From: CAZWLY01 sp964634465
GTDB lineage: Bacteria > Desulfobacterota > Desulfarculia > G963662305
Length of the DNA stretch: 64,000 nucleotides
Assembly (NCBI GenBank): GCA_964634465.1
Contig: CAZWLY010000008.1
Location: 1-64,000 of the forward strand
Direction of reading: 5' to 3'
This document shows positions 35,137-44,081 of the stretch, one piece after another. Positions within the stretch are counted from its first letter, which is position 1, and every line of letters begins with the position of its first letter. Made by a program: the position numbers and the translations under genes. Under the pieces are notes generated by a model. That model saw nothing but the letters and a program-made list of their open reading frames with translations, did no database searches and was not told the DNA's origin.

Positions 35137-36729
35137 TCAGTCGATCAGCTTGCCAGGGTTCATGATCCCGTCCGGATCGAATCGGGCCGCGACCGAGCCG
35201 ATCGCCGCCAGGCCGAGCCGGCCCTTTTCGGCCGCGAGATATGGTTTGTGATCCAGCCCGACGCCGTGCTGGTGGCTGATGGTGCCGCCGACGGCGACGA
35301 CGGCCAGGCTGGCCGCCGACTTCAGGGCTCGCCACCGGGCCAGGGTCTCGTCCGGGTCTTCGGCCAGGCGGAAGATGTAGGTGGTGTAGATGCTCGAACC
35401 GTGGGGATAGACGTGGGACAGGTGGCTGAAGACGTGGATTCGCTCGTCCCAGCGGCTCGAAGCCTCCCTGAGCGCGGTTTCGATGGCCCCGACCGCCCTG
35501 GCCACGGCCGGCCAGGGCAGGGCCGTCTCCAGCGTGTCGATGCCGTAACCCCGCTCCCAGAGGGTGTTTCTCAAGTAGGGCAGCCGGAACCGGTTCTTGA
35601 GCCACTGCCGGCCGGGGGGCTGGCCGACGCCGACACCCTTGTGGCGCCTGATGATCTCGCCGGCCCCGTCCAGGGCCAGGCGGACCCGGTCCCGGCGGCC
35701 GGCCGCGCCGTAGATGAGCAGGCACTTGTCCCGGCCGACGCCCCTGACGGCCAGCCATTTCTCGAGCAGGTTCAATCCCAAGCCGGAACCGCCCAGGTTC
35801 AAGCTCGTCTCGGTCTCTTCGGCCAGGCTCAAGCGGATCATGGTCAGGAAGAGGTCGGCCTGGGCCATCTCCCGCACGGCGGCCATGGCCGCGGTCGGGT
35901 CGGGGAAGAAGGCTCCTTTGAAGACCTCCAGTTCGGGTAGGGGCGAGATCTTGACCGAGCAGCGGGTGATCAGCCCCAGCCGGCCCTCGGAGCCCAGAAC
36001 CATCTGCCTCAGATCCGGGCCGGCGGCCGAGGCGGGATGATCGGGAATGACCAGCCGGCCGGCCGGCGAGACGACCTCGCCGCCGACGAACAGGTCCTCG
36101 ATCCGGCCGTAGCCCAGGGAGAACTGGCCCGAGGAGCGGGTGGCCACCCAGCCGCCCAGGGTGGAGTATTCGAACGACTGGGGATAGTGGCCCAGGGTGA
36201 AACCCCGGGCCCGAAGGACCGCCTCCAGATGCGGGCCGGCGACGCCGGCCTGGAAGGCGGCCAGGCAGCCGGTCTGGTCGAGTTCCAGCAACCGGTTGAG
36301 CCGGTTCATGACCACGGTGATCGTCGGCCGGCCCTCGGCCGCCGCGGTCAGGTGGCCGACGACGCTGGTTCCGCCGCCGTAAGGGATGATCGCCGCCCCG
36401 ATCTCTTTGGCCAGGCCGAGGAGGCGCTCAACCTCTTCGACGCTCTCCGGAAAGGCGACGGCGTCGGGAAAGGCGGCCACGGTCCCGCTTCTCAACCCCA
36501 GCCAGTCGGGAAAGCTCTGGCCGGCGGCGTGGCTGAGCCGAACGGCCGGCTCGGTCCGGATCAGGGGGTGCTCACCGAGGCGCGAGGCCGGAACCCGGCT
36601 GGCCGCCTCTTCGAAGGAGACGTCTTTGGGCCTCCAAGGAGGGCCGATCAGTCGTTCCAGCAGCGCCCCGGCCGACTCCGGCAGCGGGAAGTGGAAGGAA
36701 TCGTCGCCCCAACCGTTCCATCGTCTCAT
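35137..36729 (-). CDS. FAD-binding oxidase of the alkyl-DHAP synthase (AGPS) type
   Basis: About 530 residues. The start ATG at 36727-36729 has GAGGA at a good distance; a TTG four codons earlier is less likely. The PCMH FAD-binding domain shows IIPYGGGTSVVGHL. The C-terminal cap has IHVFSHLSHVYPHGSSIYTTYIF and GGTISHQHGVGLDHKPYL, which mark the AGPS branch of the VAO family. In human AGPS the active site has three consecutive His; here the motif is HQH, so ether-bond formation is uncertain and oxidation of a hydroxy-acid or polyol is an alternative. It sits between the GntR regulator and the GlpD-like gene. Confidence 0.85.
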   Translation of the reverse strand: MRRWNGWGDDSFHFPLPESAGALLERLIGPPWRPKDVSFEEAASRVPASRLGEHPLIRTEPAVRLSHAAGQSFPDWLGLRSGTVAAFPDAVAFPESVEEVERLLGLAKEIGAAIIPYGGGTSVVGHLTAAAEGRPTITVVMNRLNRLLELDQTGCLAAFQAGVAGPHLEAVLRARGFTLGHYPQSFEYSTLGGWVATRSSGQFSLGYGRIEDLFVGGEVVSPAGRLVIPDHPASAAGPDLRQMVLGSEGRLGLITRCSVKISPLPELEVFKGAFFPDPTAAMAAVREMAQADLFLTMIRLSLAEETETSLNLGGSGLGLNLLEKWLAVRGVGRDKCLLIYGAAGRRDRVRLALDGAGEIIRRHKGVGVGQPPGRQWLKNRFRLPYLRNTLWERGYGIDTLETALPWPAVARAVGAIETALREASSRWDERIHVFSHLSHVYPHGSSIYTTYIFRLAEDPDETLARWRALKSAASLAVVAVGGTISHQHGVGLDHKPYLAAEKGRLGLAAIGSVAARFDPDGIMNPGKLID

Positions 36730-36745
36730 GACTGTCCTCAAAACG

Positions 36746-37498
36746 CTAACCGATCCCCTCCGCCGTCCGGCCGCCGTTGAGACCGGCCGCCTTGGCGCTC
36801 ACTTTTCGCCAAGTGGCGAGGCTGTCGATCATCGTCTCTTTGACCACCGCCTCGGCCCGTTCGGGATCGGAGTCCATGGCCGCGGCCAGAAGCCGGCGGT
36901 AATACCGGCGCGAGGTCTCCCGATTGGCCTTGCTCCTGAAGTAACGGGCGGCCAGCCTGAGGTAGAGGGCGTCGAAGCTGTTGAGCATCAACAGGTAGAT
37001 GGGGTTGGGTGACAGCTCGGCCAGGCGTTTTTGAAGCCGCCAATCAAAGGCGGCGAACTCGGCGGCGTCCTCGTTCAGTCTCTCGGCCTCGACCACGGCC
37101 GCCACCACCTGGGCCGGGTTGTGGGCCACCGCCTGGCGGACGTAGGCCGGGGCGACGGCCGCCCTGAGCTCCAGAAGGTGAACGACGAAGTCTCCGGGCA
37201 GGTGGTCTTGGTGTTCGGCCAATTTGCCGAGAATGTTCAGGTTTCCGGTCAGCCAGTAATCGTTGACCATAGTCGGCTGGCCTTTCTTGACCCTGAACCA
37301 GCCGTCCCGCTCCAGGCGTTGGATGGCCTCTCTGAGCGTCGGCCGACCCACGCCCAACTCCTCGGCCAGGTCGCGCTCCAGGGGCAGGGCGCCGCCGACC
37401 GGAAACCGGCCGGAGAGCACGCCCTCGATCAGTCTGTCTTCAACGATGTCCGACAGCCGTTTCCGGCCGTTGGCCTTCCCGGTCAAATCCGCCTCCAC
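36746..37498 (-). CDS. GntR/FadR-family transcriptional regulator
   Basis: The 250-residue protein has an N-terminal winged HTH (residues 12-80; LPLERDLAEELGVGRPTLREAIQRLERDGWF) and a helical FadR-type FCD/FadR_C ligand domain (about 95-235). FadR-family proteins bind acyl-CoA or organic acids and act mainly as repressors. The start is GTG (37496-37498), directly after a tandem pair of AGGTCTTACCT operators. It heads the operon with the FAD oxidase (16 bp away), GlpD-like and FGGY genes, so it probably regulates itself and them. Confidence 0.9.
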   Translation of the reverse strand: MEADLTGKANGRKRLSDIVEDRLIEGVLSGRFPVGGALPLERDLAEELGVGRPTLREAIQRLERDGWFRVKKGQPTMVNDYWLTGNLNILGKLAEHQDHLPGDFVVHLLELRAAVAPAYVRQAVAHNPAQVVAAVVEAERLNEDAAEFAAFDWRLQKRLAELSPNPIYLLMLNSFDALYLRLAARYFRSKANRETSRRYYRRLLAAAMDSDPERAEAVVKETMIDSLATWRKVSAKAAGLNGGRTAEGIG

Positions 37499-37500
37499 AT

Positions 37501-37533
37501 AGGTCTTACCTGGATATATTTCAGGTCTTACCT
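37501..37533 (-). promoter_or_regulatory. Tandem operators for the GntR/FadR regulator
   Basis: Two identical copies of AGGTCTTACCT (37501-37511 and 37523-37533) are 22 bp apart, about two helical turns. Each is a palindrome AGGT-CTT-ACCT, a shape typical of FadR-subfamily sites (GT...AC core). An AT-rich stretch between them (minus strand TATATC) could be the -10 region, so binding would block RNA polymerase. No other copy is seen in the window. Confidence 0.7.
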
Positions 37534-37540
37534 GATTAAG

Positions 37541-37790
37541 ACGGAAAACCGAGGCCCTGTCAAGGGCTAATTCGGGCGGCGAGGGGAGGTCGCGGAGCCC
37601 CGCCGCCGATCCCGATCCGCCTTGGCCGCCTTTACGGCCTGGGAACGGGGCCGCTCTCGGACCGCGCCCCGCCTCGGCGAATCATCTCCCTTGATGGAGT
37701 GTGACTACCAGAGATAAAAGAATATCGACGCCTTCGACCCGCCGTCGCGCTCGTCTCCGGGCCGACGCCCCGATTACCCGCTCCGGCCGG
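37541..37790. other. Intergenic region with no visible gene
   Basis: About 250 bp between the GntR operators and the DUF362 stop. It is GC-rich with several weak inverted repeats of GGCGG/CCGCC, and no frame has convincing coding character. Confidence 0.6.
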
Positions 37791-39113
37791 TTACTCGATC
37801 CGGAACAGGGCCTCGTCGAACTCGTCCCGGCCTTCGTACCTCTTCATGAAGAAGCCCGGGGCCATATCCAGGTGCTCGAAGATGAGCGGATCGACCTCGA
37901 TCCCCGCTTCATGGAGGACCCTGACGATGGCCTTGGGCGGCGGCGGGCAGCCTTTGACGGCCAGCATCTGGGAGATTTCGGGATGGTCCTTGTTGGCGTC
38001 GTACATGCACTTGCCCAACAAGATCGTCTTCTTCCTGCCCGGCGTGGGCGTCATGGACTTGCCGGTCAAGATCTCGACCTCGTCCCAGGGCTCGCCTCGC
38101 CAGGCCTTGGCGATGGCGTAGAGGATCACCCCGGTCAGGCCCGAGCAGTAGGTGCACAGCGACAGGTCGTACTTGGGGTAGGACAACCCCTTGATCCCCA
38201 TCTTTTCCATGGGCGCAGGCAGGTCGCCGGCCTGGTTGTAGGGGAAGGTGTACTCGTGGAGGGAGGCGACCGCCTCGATGCTCTTGCCGACCACCTCCAC
38301 GTCGGACAGGTCGAGCGGCCGGCCCCGCTTTTCGGCGGCGTGGACCAGGTGCGGCACCTGGGATGGTTCGTAGCCCAGCACCTTGGCCCCGACCAGATCG
38401 GCCGAGAGCACGTCGGCCGAGGCGATGAGGATGTCGCGGCGGTGAATCCGCCCGTCGAAGGACGGCCCCCGCTCGTTGGTGTAGATGCCGTCGATCAAGG
38501 TGAACATCGGCGGCATCCTGTCGGCCAGCTTGGAGACCCAGAAGTGCAGGTCCCGGCCCGGTTCCGTGTTGTGACAGGCCTTGCGGGACTTGATGTCGAT
38601 CAGCCCCTTGAGGTTCTTTATCCCCAAGCTGACCACGGTTTGGGCGTGGGTCTTCAAGACTGGCAGATCGATGACGAAATCGCTTTCGAGGACGTCGGCG
38701 TTGAAGTTCATCACCACCCCGTCGCCCAGATCGACCTCGGTGAAGGGCCGCTCGAAGACGTTGACCGCCTTGACCCCGTAGCGCTCCTTCAAAACGTTGT
38801 AGCCCAGCGTCTCGAAGGCGTGGGCCGGGGTCTCGAAGTCCTTGGGCGAGGCGATCACGGTCCCCTCGCCGATGGTGATGTCGTCGATCCCCCGCTCCTT
38901 GAGCAAGGCGACCATGTCCTCGACCACCCGGGAGGTGGTGATCACCCCCCACTTGGGGAAGGCGACCGCCTTGGTCCAGAAGACGATGTTGGGCTTGATG
39001 AAGACCCTGGCCTTGGCCGGCAGGTGGTCGAGGCCGCCTGAGAGCTCGACCGCCTGGCGGATCGATTCCAGCGGCGTTCGGTAGGGAACGATGGCCACGG
39101 TGGACTTGGTCAT
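37791..39113 (-). CDS. DUF362 domain-containing protein
   Basis: The 440-residue product starts at MTKSTVAIVPYR, with GGAG upstream; a 40-codon extension is discarded. DUF362 features are KARVFIKPNIVFWTK, a Thr-rich GVITTSRVVEDMVALL and DDITIGEGT, then PVLKTHAQTVVSLGIKNLKG and DLVGAKVLGY. The C-terminal part has a CTYCSG pair and later Cys residues (LGKCMYD) that could bind metal, but not a classical ferredoxin pair as in many DUF362 proteins. DUF362 proteins are frequent in sulfate reducers and acetogens, with no assigned reaction. The SDR gene lies upstream on the same strand with 147 bp between, so co-expression is possible. Confidence 0.87.
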   Translation of the reverse strand: MTKSTVAIVPYRTPLESIRQAVELSGGLDHLPAKARVFIKPNIVFWTKAVAFPKWGVITTSRVVEDMVALLKERGIDDITIGEGTVIASPKDFETPAHAFETLGYNVLKERYGVKAVNVFERPFTEVDLGDGVVMNFNADVLESDFVIDLPVLKTHAQTVVSLGIKNLKGLIDIKSRKACHNTEPGRDLHFWVSKLADRMPPMFTLIDGIYTNERGPSFDGRIHRRDILIASADVLSADLVGAKVLGYEPSQVPHLVHAAEKRGRPLDLSDVEVVGKSIEAVASLHEYTFPYNQAGDLPAPMEKMGIKGLSYPKYDLSLCTYCSGLTGVILYAIAKAWRGEPWDEVEILTGKSMTPTPGRKKTILLGKCMYDANKDHPEISQMLAVKGCPPPPKAIVRVLHEAGIEVDPLIFEHLDMAPGFFMKRYEGRDEFDEALFRIE

Positions 39114-39260
39114 AGATGAACTCCGTCGCTCGGTGTCGGCCGCCTCCGCGGGTCGGAGGCGTGGTTTGCTCAGATCGATCTTTTCCAGCATCGAGGCCGC
39201 GGCCAAGCGTCTTTGACCGCCGGCCCCTTTCACCCTTTTTACTTTTAATGTTGCCGGCGG

Positions 39261-40025
39261 CTAGACGACGCCGCTCCCGCCGTCCACGGTCAGCACCTGG
39301 CCGGTGATGAAGGCGGCGGCGTCCGAGGCCAGAAAGAGCGCCGGGTGGACGACGTCGATCGGCTCGGCCAGGCGGCCCAGCGGGATGGCGCCGACGAGCT
39401 GGTCGTGCATCTTCTCGTCGGACCAGAACGGCTTGGAAAAACCGGTCTTGACCATGGCCGGGGCGACGGCGTTGACCCGGATGTCGTCGGGGGCCAGTTC
39501 GGCGGCCAGGACGCGGGTGAGTTGCTCCACCCCGGCCTTGGCCACGCCGTAGACGCCCATGACCGGCGCGGCCTTTCTGGCGGCGATGGATGAGATGAAG
39601 ACCATCGCCCCGCTTTTCTGTCTCCTCATCGGCCCGGCCGCGGCCCGGGCGGTCAGGAAAGCGCCGTTCAAGTTGGTGTCGAGTATCTTCCGCCACAGCT
39701 CCGGATCGGCCTCGGCCACCTGGGGGACCATGATGTTCATGCCCACGTTGGCGATGAGGATATCCAGCCGGCCGAAGCGGTCCAGAACGCTCTCCACGAG
39801 GGCGGTCACCTGGTCTTCCTTGGCCACGTGGGCCGGAACGGCGAGCAGGTCGCCTCCGCCGCCCAGCTCCTTGGCCGCCGCCTCCAGGGGCTCTCGTTTT
39901 CGGGCGCAGATGGCCGTCTTGGCCCCCTGTCCCAACAGGACGCGGGCCATCTCCAACCCGATTCCCCGACTGCCGCCGGTCACCAGGGCCACCTTGCCTT
40001 CCAGACCGTAACTGATGGCAGACAT
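39261..40025 (-). CDS. SDR-family oxidoreductase
   Basis: The 254-residue protein is a classical short-chain dehydrogenase/reductase. The cofactor motif VTGGSRGIGLE, NVG in place of the NAG strand motif, catalytic Ser (FISSIAARK) and YGVAK are present, ending in the typical ITGQVLTVDGGSGVV. ARKRE after beta-2 suggests NADPH preference. The start ATG 40023-40025 follows GAGGAG. Family substrates are many (3-oxoacyl groups, sugars, steroids); none can be singled out. Confidence 0.92.
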   Translation of the reverse strand: MSAISYGLEGKVALVTGGSRGIGLEMARVLLGQGAKTAICARKREPLEAAAKELGGGGDLLAVPAHVAKEDQVTALVESVLDRFGRLDILIANVGMNIMVPQVAEADPELWRKILDTNLNGAFLTARAAAGPMRRQKSGAMVFISSIAARKAAPVMGVYGVAKAGVEQLTRVLAAELAPDDIRVNAVAPAMVKTGFSKPFWSDEKMHDQLVGAIPLGRLAEPIDVVHPALFLASDAAAFITGQVLTVDGGSGVV

Positions 40026-40362
40026 CCAACTCTCTCCTCTTTCGCCGGCCGAGCGGACAAAGCCTCGGGATCGGGCGGCGTCTCGCCGGTCGCCTGAAAT
40101 ACCGGATCGAGTATAGCCCACCCGGCCCCGACCTGTCGCCCCTAAATCGCCCTCCGCCGAGATGAAGAGAAAGGCCGGCGCCGGTTCGATCCACCGGCCG
40201 GCGAGGGCGGCCGATCGGCCTTTGGCAAGAGTGCGGGGCGTGAGTCCTGGCGGCCGGACAGGAGGACTTCAAGTCACCGGAACGGCCGCCGCCGAGCCCG
40301 GGGCTGGTTTCATTTGGGAGCCCCGATACTATTCAACAATTCAAGATTATCGCCAAGGGTGA

Positions 40363-40389
40363 CGCCAGGCCGTTCGTAACGGTCTGGCG
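40363..40389. promoter_or_regulatory. 12-bp-arm inverted repeat upstream of the PhnD-like gene
   Basis: Arms CGCCAGGCCGTT (40363-40374) and AACGGTCTGGCG (40378-40389) pair over 12 positions with one G-T wobble around a 3-bp centre. Nothing like a T tract follows, so an operator or RNA structure is more likely than a terminator. Confidence 0.55.
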
Positions 40390-40439
40390 CGCCGCCCGGC
40401 AAAATGCTATTCTTGCTCCAGGACGCTGAATTACATAAG

Positions 40440-40540
40440 CGGATGAACAGCCCCGCCGCAAACGAGGGGATCTCGGCGGCAAATGCGGAGTCGTTCTTCT
40501 TCGCCGCAAGTTGCGGGGAATGAAACCCCCGTGGGGTTCA
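40440..40540 (+). repeat. Two-hairpin intergenic element, copy B
   Basis: This is the plus-strand copy of the element at 33386-33492, sharing GCCCCGCCGCAA, GCGGAGTCGTT and the terminal CCCC/GGGGTTCAA hairpin (40522-40539). It ends 24 nt before the TTG start of the PhnD-like gene and has the same orientation. Confidence 0.75.
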
Positions 40541-40563
40541 ATCTGCGCCGGGGGGGAGGAGAG

Positions 40564-41517
40564 TTGACCGGCGTCTGGAAACATCGGTTGTCGTCGCTGC
40601 TGGTCGTGATCGGACTGGCGGCCGTGCTTGCGGCTTGCGATCGCGGCGGCGAGGTCAAAACGGTCGACTTTTCCAAGACCATCTCCGTCGCCCGCCCTGG
40701 AGACGCCGTGGACCGGAAACCGCCGCTGACGGTGGCCGTGGCGGCGATGATCTCGCCCAAGGAGACCTTCACCTACTACCGCCAGATGCTGGATTACCTG
40801 AGTCGGGCCTTGGACCTGGACGTCAGGCTCATCCAACGCAAGACCTACGGCGAGATAGACGATCTATTTCTAAAAGGCCGGATCGACTTGGGTTTCGTCT
40901 GCTCCGGCCCATACGCCGTCGGCAAGGACAAGGCCGGGTTCGACCTCCTGGCCGCGCCGGAGATCCGGGGTCGGGCGACCTATCAAGCCTATCTCGTCGT
41001 CAACAAGGACAGCCCAGTCAAACGCCTGGAGGACCTCAGAGGCCGGATATTCGCCTTCACCGATCCCGAGTCGAACACCGGCCATCTAGTGCCCTTGGCT
41101 TGGCTGGCCGGATTGAACGAGCGCCCGGAGACCTTCTTCAGCCGGACCATCTACACCTACAGCCACGACAACTCCATCCTGGCCGTCTCGAGAGGACTGG
41201 TCGATGGAGCGGCCGTGGACGGGCTCATTTGGGAGTACTACAGCCGTAAAAACCCCTCTCTGACGGCTCGCACCAGGGTGATCAAGAGATCGGAGCCGTT
41301 CGGCATACCGCCGGTGGTCGTTTCCCGGTCGATGCCCGCGGAACTCAGAGAGCGAATCCAGGACGTCATCCTGTCGATGCACAAGAGTTCGGACGGCCAA
41401 AAGATCCTGGCCGAGTTGATGATCGACCGGTTCGTAATCGCTCACGACGAGTGGTACGACTCCATCCGCCGGATGAGGGCCCGACTCGATGGCTCGCTTC
41501 AGAAGTCTGAAGAGTAA
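40564..41517 (+). CDS. PhnD-like periplasmic substrate-binding lipoprotein
   Basis: About 317 residues. The start is TTG at 40564, chosen because GGAGGA lies just upstream and it places a lipoprotein signal peptide at the N-terminus (LLVVIGLAAVLAAC, lipid-modified Cys 25). The mature part is a PhnD-type binding protein (LTVAVAAMISPKETF, YRQMLDYLSRALDLDVRLIQ, DLGFVCSGPYAVG, FAFTDPESNTGHLVP), a family that binds phosphate-like oxyanions. There is no ABC permease or ATPase nearby; instead it overlaps the sigma-54 activator gene by 29 bp. PhnD-like proteins such as AioX and ArxX act as oxyanion sensors for two-component systems, so a sensory role is likely here. Confidence 0.88.
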   Translation: MTGVWKHRLSSLLVVIGLAAVLAACDRGGEVKTVDFSKTISVARPGDAVDRKPPLTVAVAAMISPKETFTYYRQMLDYLSRALDLDVRLIQRKTYGEIDDLFLKGRIDLGFVCSGPYAVGKDKAGFDLLAAPEIRGRATYQAYLVVNKDSPVKRLEDLRGRIFAFTDPESNTGHLVPLAWLAGLNERPETFFSRTIYTYSHDNSILAVSRGLVDGAAVDGLIWEYYSRKNPSLTARTRVIKRSEPFGIPPVVVSRSMPAELRERIQDVILSMHKSSDGQKILAELMIDRFVIAHDEWYDSIRRMRARLDGSLQKSEE

Positions 41518-43678
41518 GCTTTTAATCGGCGTCTTTTCCCTGGTCATCGGGGCCGGGTTGTGCATTTCCATTCTGGTCTCCCAGCGCTACAGCGAAAGTC
41601 TCTACAAGGAACTTACGGCCCAGGCGGAAAACATCGCCCAGGCGGTGGCCCTCCAGGCGGCCGACAAGATTCTGATCAACGACTTGATGGCGCTTCAGAA
41701 AATGCTCGATCACCAGGTCAAGAGCCACCCGGACGTGGCCTATATCTTCGTCGTTCGAGACGGCGAGGTTCTGGTCCACACCTTTGAGACCGGGATTCCG
41801 AAGGGACTCATCGGGGCCAACCCTCTTGACGGTCTCAAGCCGCGATTGCAGGAGGTGGCCTCCAAAAAGGGCGAGCGATTTTTGGATATGGCCTGGCCGA
41901 TCTTTGAAGGCAAGGCCGGCGTGCTTCGGCTCGGCGTCTCCGAGGAGCCCTACCGCCGCCGGATGACCAAGTTGTGGCTGGAGATGAGCCTGATGGCGCT
42001 CGGCATCCTGGTTTTGGCCCTCGGCGCGGGCCTGCTGTTCGTGGGGCGCATCACCAAGCCGCTGGCCGTGCTGGCCAAGGCCTCCCAGAAAATCGACCAG
42101 GGTGAGATGGGGGTCCGAGTGCCGATTGGCGGGCAGGACGAGGTGGGCGCGTTGGCCGCCTCGTTCAACCACATGGTCGCCCGCATCGAGGACTACACTT
42201 CCCGCCTCGAAGAGCAGACCATGGAGCTGGAGAAGGCCCACCACCAGACCAGGCTGTTCTGCAACATCGTCCAGGGGGTCGGCTCGCTGAGCACCCTCGA
42301 TCGCATCGGTTCGTTTTTGATCGAGCGGTTTATGGGGATCGTGGACTCCAAGAGCATCGTCCTCTTGACCTTCAACGCCAATCGCGACGTTGTGTTCAGA
42401 CTGTCCCGATCGGGCACCACGGCCCTGAGAGAGACCGAGGCGGTGGAAACGGCCGCCGCGGTCCTGCAACGTTTGGACGGGATCACTTCCTCCCAAGAGG
42501 CGATTCTGACCGCGCCGCTGGTTCCGGCGGATTTCGAGGCCGCCGACCGCCAATCGATCGTTCCTTATGAACATGGCGGGCAGGTCGAAGGAGCGCTGGT
42601 CTTGGCCTGTGCCGAGGGCTGCCGCTGCGAGGAGCAGGATCTGGGCCTGCTCCAACTGATCATGTCCCAGGCGGCCGGGGTCATCAAAAGGGCCATCGCC
42701 CACGAGGAGGAGATCCGGGATCTGCAAAAGAGGTTCGGGTCTACGGCCGAATTCAGAGGAATCATCGGTAAGGACCCTAAAATGCAGGTCATTTACCAAC
42801 TTATCGAAGACGTCGCCCCCACCGACGCCACCGTTTTGATCCAGGGTGAGAGCGGCACCGGCAAGGAACTGGTCGCCCGGGCCATCCACAGCCAAAGCCC
42901 GCGGAGCGACAAGCCCTTCGTGGTCATCAACTGCTCGGCCTACCCGGCCACGCTTTTGGAGAGCGAGCTGTTCGGCCACGAAAAAGGGGCCTTCACCGGC
43001 GCCACGCGTCAGAAAAAGGGGCGCTTCGAGCTGGCCCACGGCGGCACGGTCTTTCTGGACGAGGTCGGCGAGATACCCCTCCCGGCCCAGGTCAGGCTGC
43101 TCAGGGTCCTCCAGACCCAGAAGTTCGAACGGCTGGGGGGAGAGAAGACCATGTCGGTCGACGTCCGCGTTTTGGCCGCGACCAACAAGAATCTGTTGGA
43201 GGAGGTGAAGGCGGGCGCCTTTCGCGAGGATCTTTACTACCGCCTCAACGTCATCCCCATCAACCTGCCGCCATTGAGGGAGCGACGAAACGACATCCCC
43301 CTCTTGGCCCGCCATTTCCTCAAGCGCTTTACCGTCGAGCAGGGCAAGGATATCCGAGACTTCAGCCCGGACGCCATGCGCCTGCTTTTGGGCGCGTCCT
43401 GGCCGGGCAACGTCAGGGAGCTGGAGAACACCATCGAGCACGCCACCGTTTTGGCCAAGGGCGAACGGATCGAGCCCGGCGATCTGCCCTCCACCCTGAC
43501 CGCGCCGCTGGACGCAGGACCGCGGACGATGGTCGATCACGAAAAGGGTCTGTTGCAGGACATCCTGGAGGAGTGCGGCTGGAACAAGGCCCAGGCGGCC
43601 AAGCGTTTGGGGATCAGCCGCTCGACACTTTATCAAAAGATCAAGAAATACGGTCTCGTCAGGCCGACGGCCCACTGA
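41489..43678 (+). CDS. Membrane-anchored sigma-54-dependent activator with HAMP and GAF domains
   Basis: A 729-residue single-chain sensor-activator. TM helices at residues 11-31 and 163-186 flank a periplasmic sensor domain (32-162). HAMP (187-240) and GAF-like (255-400) domains follow, then the AAA+ domain with Walker A GESGTGKE (453-460), the sigma-54 contact loop GAFTGA (500-505) and VFLDEVGE (522-529), and a Fis-type HTH (about 685-722). Sigma-54 activators are usually cytosolic, so a direct membrane sensor is unusual. It overlaps the PhnD-like gene by 29 bp, suggesting that the lipoprotein presents the ligand. The palindrome at 43851 and the sigma-54 promoter at 44082 are its probable targets. 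Confidence 0.93.
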   Translation: MARFRSLKSKLLIGVFSLVIGAGLCISILVSQRYSESLYKELTAQAENIAQAVALQAADKILINDLMALQKMLDHQVKSHPDVAYIFVVRDGEVLVHTFETGIPKGLIGANPLDGLKPRLQEVASKKGERFLDMAWPIFEGKAGVLRLGVSEEPYRRRMTKLWLEMSLMALGILVLALGAGLLFVGRITKPLAVLAKASQKIDQGEMGVRVPIGGQDEVGALAASFNHMVARIEDYTSRLEEQTMELEKAHHQTRLFCNIVQGVGSLSTLDRIGSFLIERFMGIVDSKSIVLLTFNANRDVVFRLSRSGTTALRETEAVETAAAVLQRLDGITSSQEAILTAPLVPADFEAADRQSIVPYEHGGQVEGALVLACAEGCRCEEQDLGLLQLIMSQAAGVIKRAIAHEEEIRDLQKRFGSTAEFRGIIGKDPKMQVIYQLIEDVAPTDATVLIQGESGTGKELVARAIHSQSPRSDKPFVVINCSAYPATLLESELFGHEKGAFTGATRQKKGRFELAHGGTVFLDEVGEIPLPAQVRLLRVLQTQKFERLGGEKTMSVDVRVLAATNKNLLEEVKAGAFREDLYYRLNVIPINLPPLRERRNDIPLLARHFLKRFTVEQGKDIRDFSPDAMRLLLGASWPGNVRELENTIEHATVLAKGERIEPGDLPSTLTAPLDAGPRTMVDHEKGLLQDILEECGWNKAQAAKRLGISRSTLYQKIKKYGLVRPTAH

Positions 43679-43850
43679 GCCCAAGCCAAGGCCCGCCCCG
43701 ACCCTCCCACACTATAGCCCCTCGTCCCAAAAAAATTTCTGGGCTAGCCGGCGGTCCAGAAGACCTCTCACCCGAATCCGGAACTTAATCCCCGGGGCGC
43801 CGCCCTAGCGCCGTTACACCCGCCGATGTCCCAAAACACAGCACCGATCG

Positions 43851-43869
43851 GTGTACGATTATCGTACAC
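43851..43869. promoter_or_regulatory. Candidate upstream activator site (GTGTACGA-TTA-TCGTACAC)
   Basis: A perfect palindrome with 8-bp arms and a 3-bp centre. It lies about 250 bp upstream of the predicted sigma-54 transcription start, the usual distance range for an enhancer-binding protein, and 170 bp after the activator gene. The Fis-type HTH of that activator is the natural candidate ligand. Confidence 0.65.
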
Positions 43870-44081
43870 ATCTAACTATCTGAAATTAAACCAATAAACT
43901 TATTTTGGCCTCTTTCGGCGTCCGAAAACCGAACAGAACACCCGGCCAGCGGGGAGGCATCGCTGGTGGAACCGCTTCCAGACTCGGGCCGAAGAAGAGA
44001 GGGTTATTGGCTATTGATATCAGACAGTTGGGCTGCATCGTCCGTTTGGTTTCGGGCGGCGGCTAGACCGGCCGTCCCTTC

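Larger units (their letters stand above)
40026..40563. other. Divergent intergenic region with hairpin and repeat element
   Basis: This 538-bp region separates the SDR gene (minus) from the PhnD-like gene (plus). It holds a 27-bp inverted repeat (40363-40389) and the two-hairpin element copy B (40440-40540). No coding frame has recognisable content. Promoters for both flanking genes must lie here, but no strong consensus was found. Confidence 0.7.

Noticed and set aside
43896..43920. Second sigma-54-like promoter at TTGGCCTCTTTCGGC
   Set aside because: The -12 position lacks TTGC at the required spacing; the site at 44082 fits far better.
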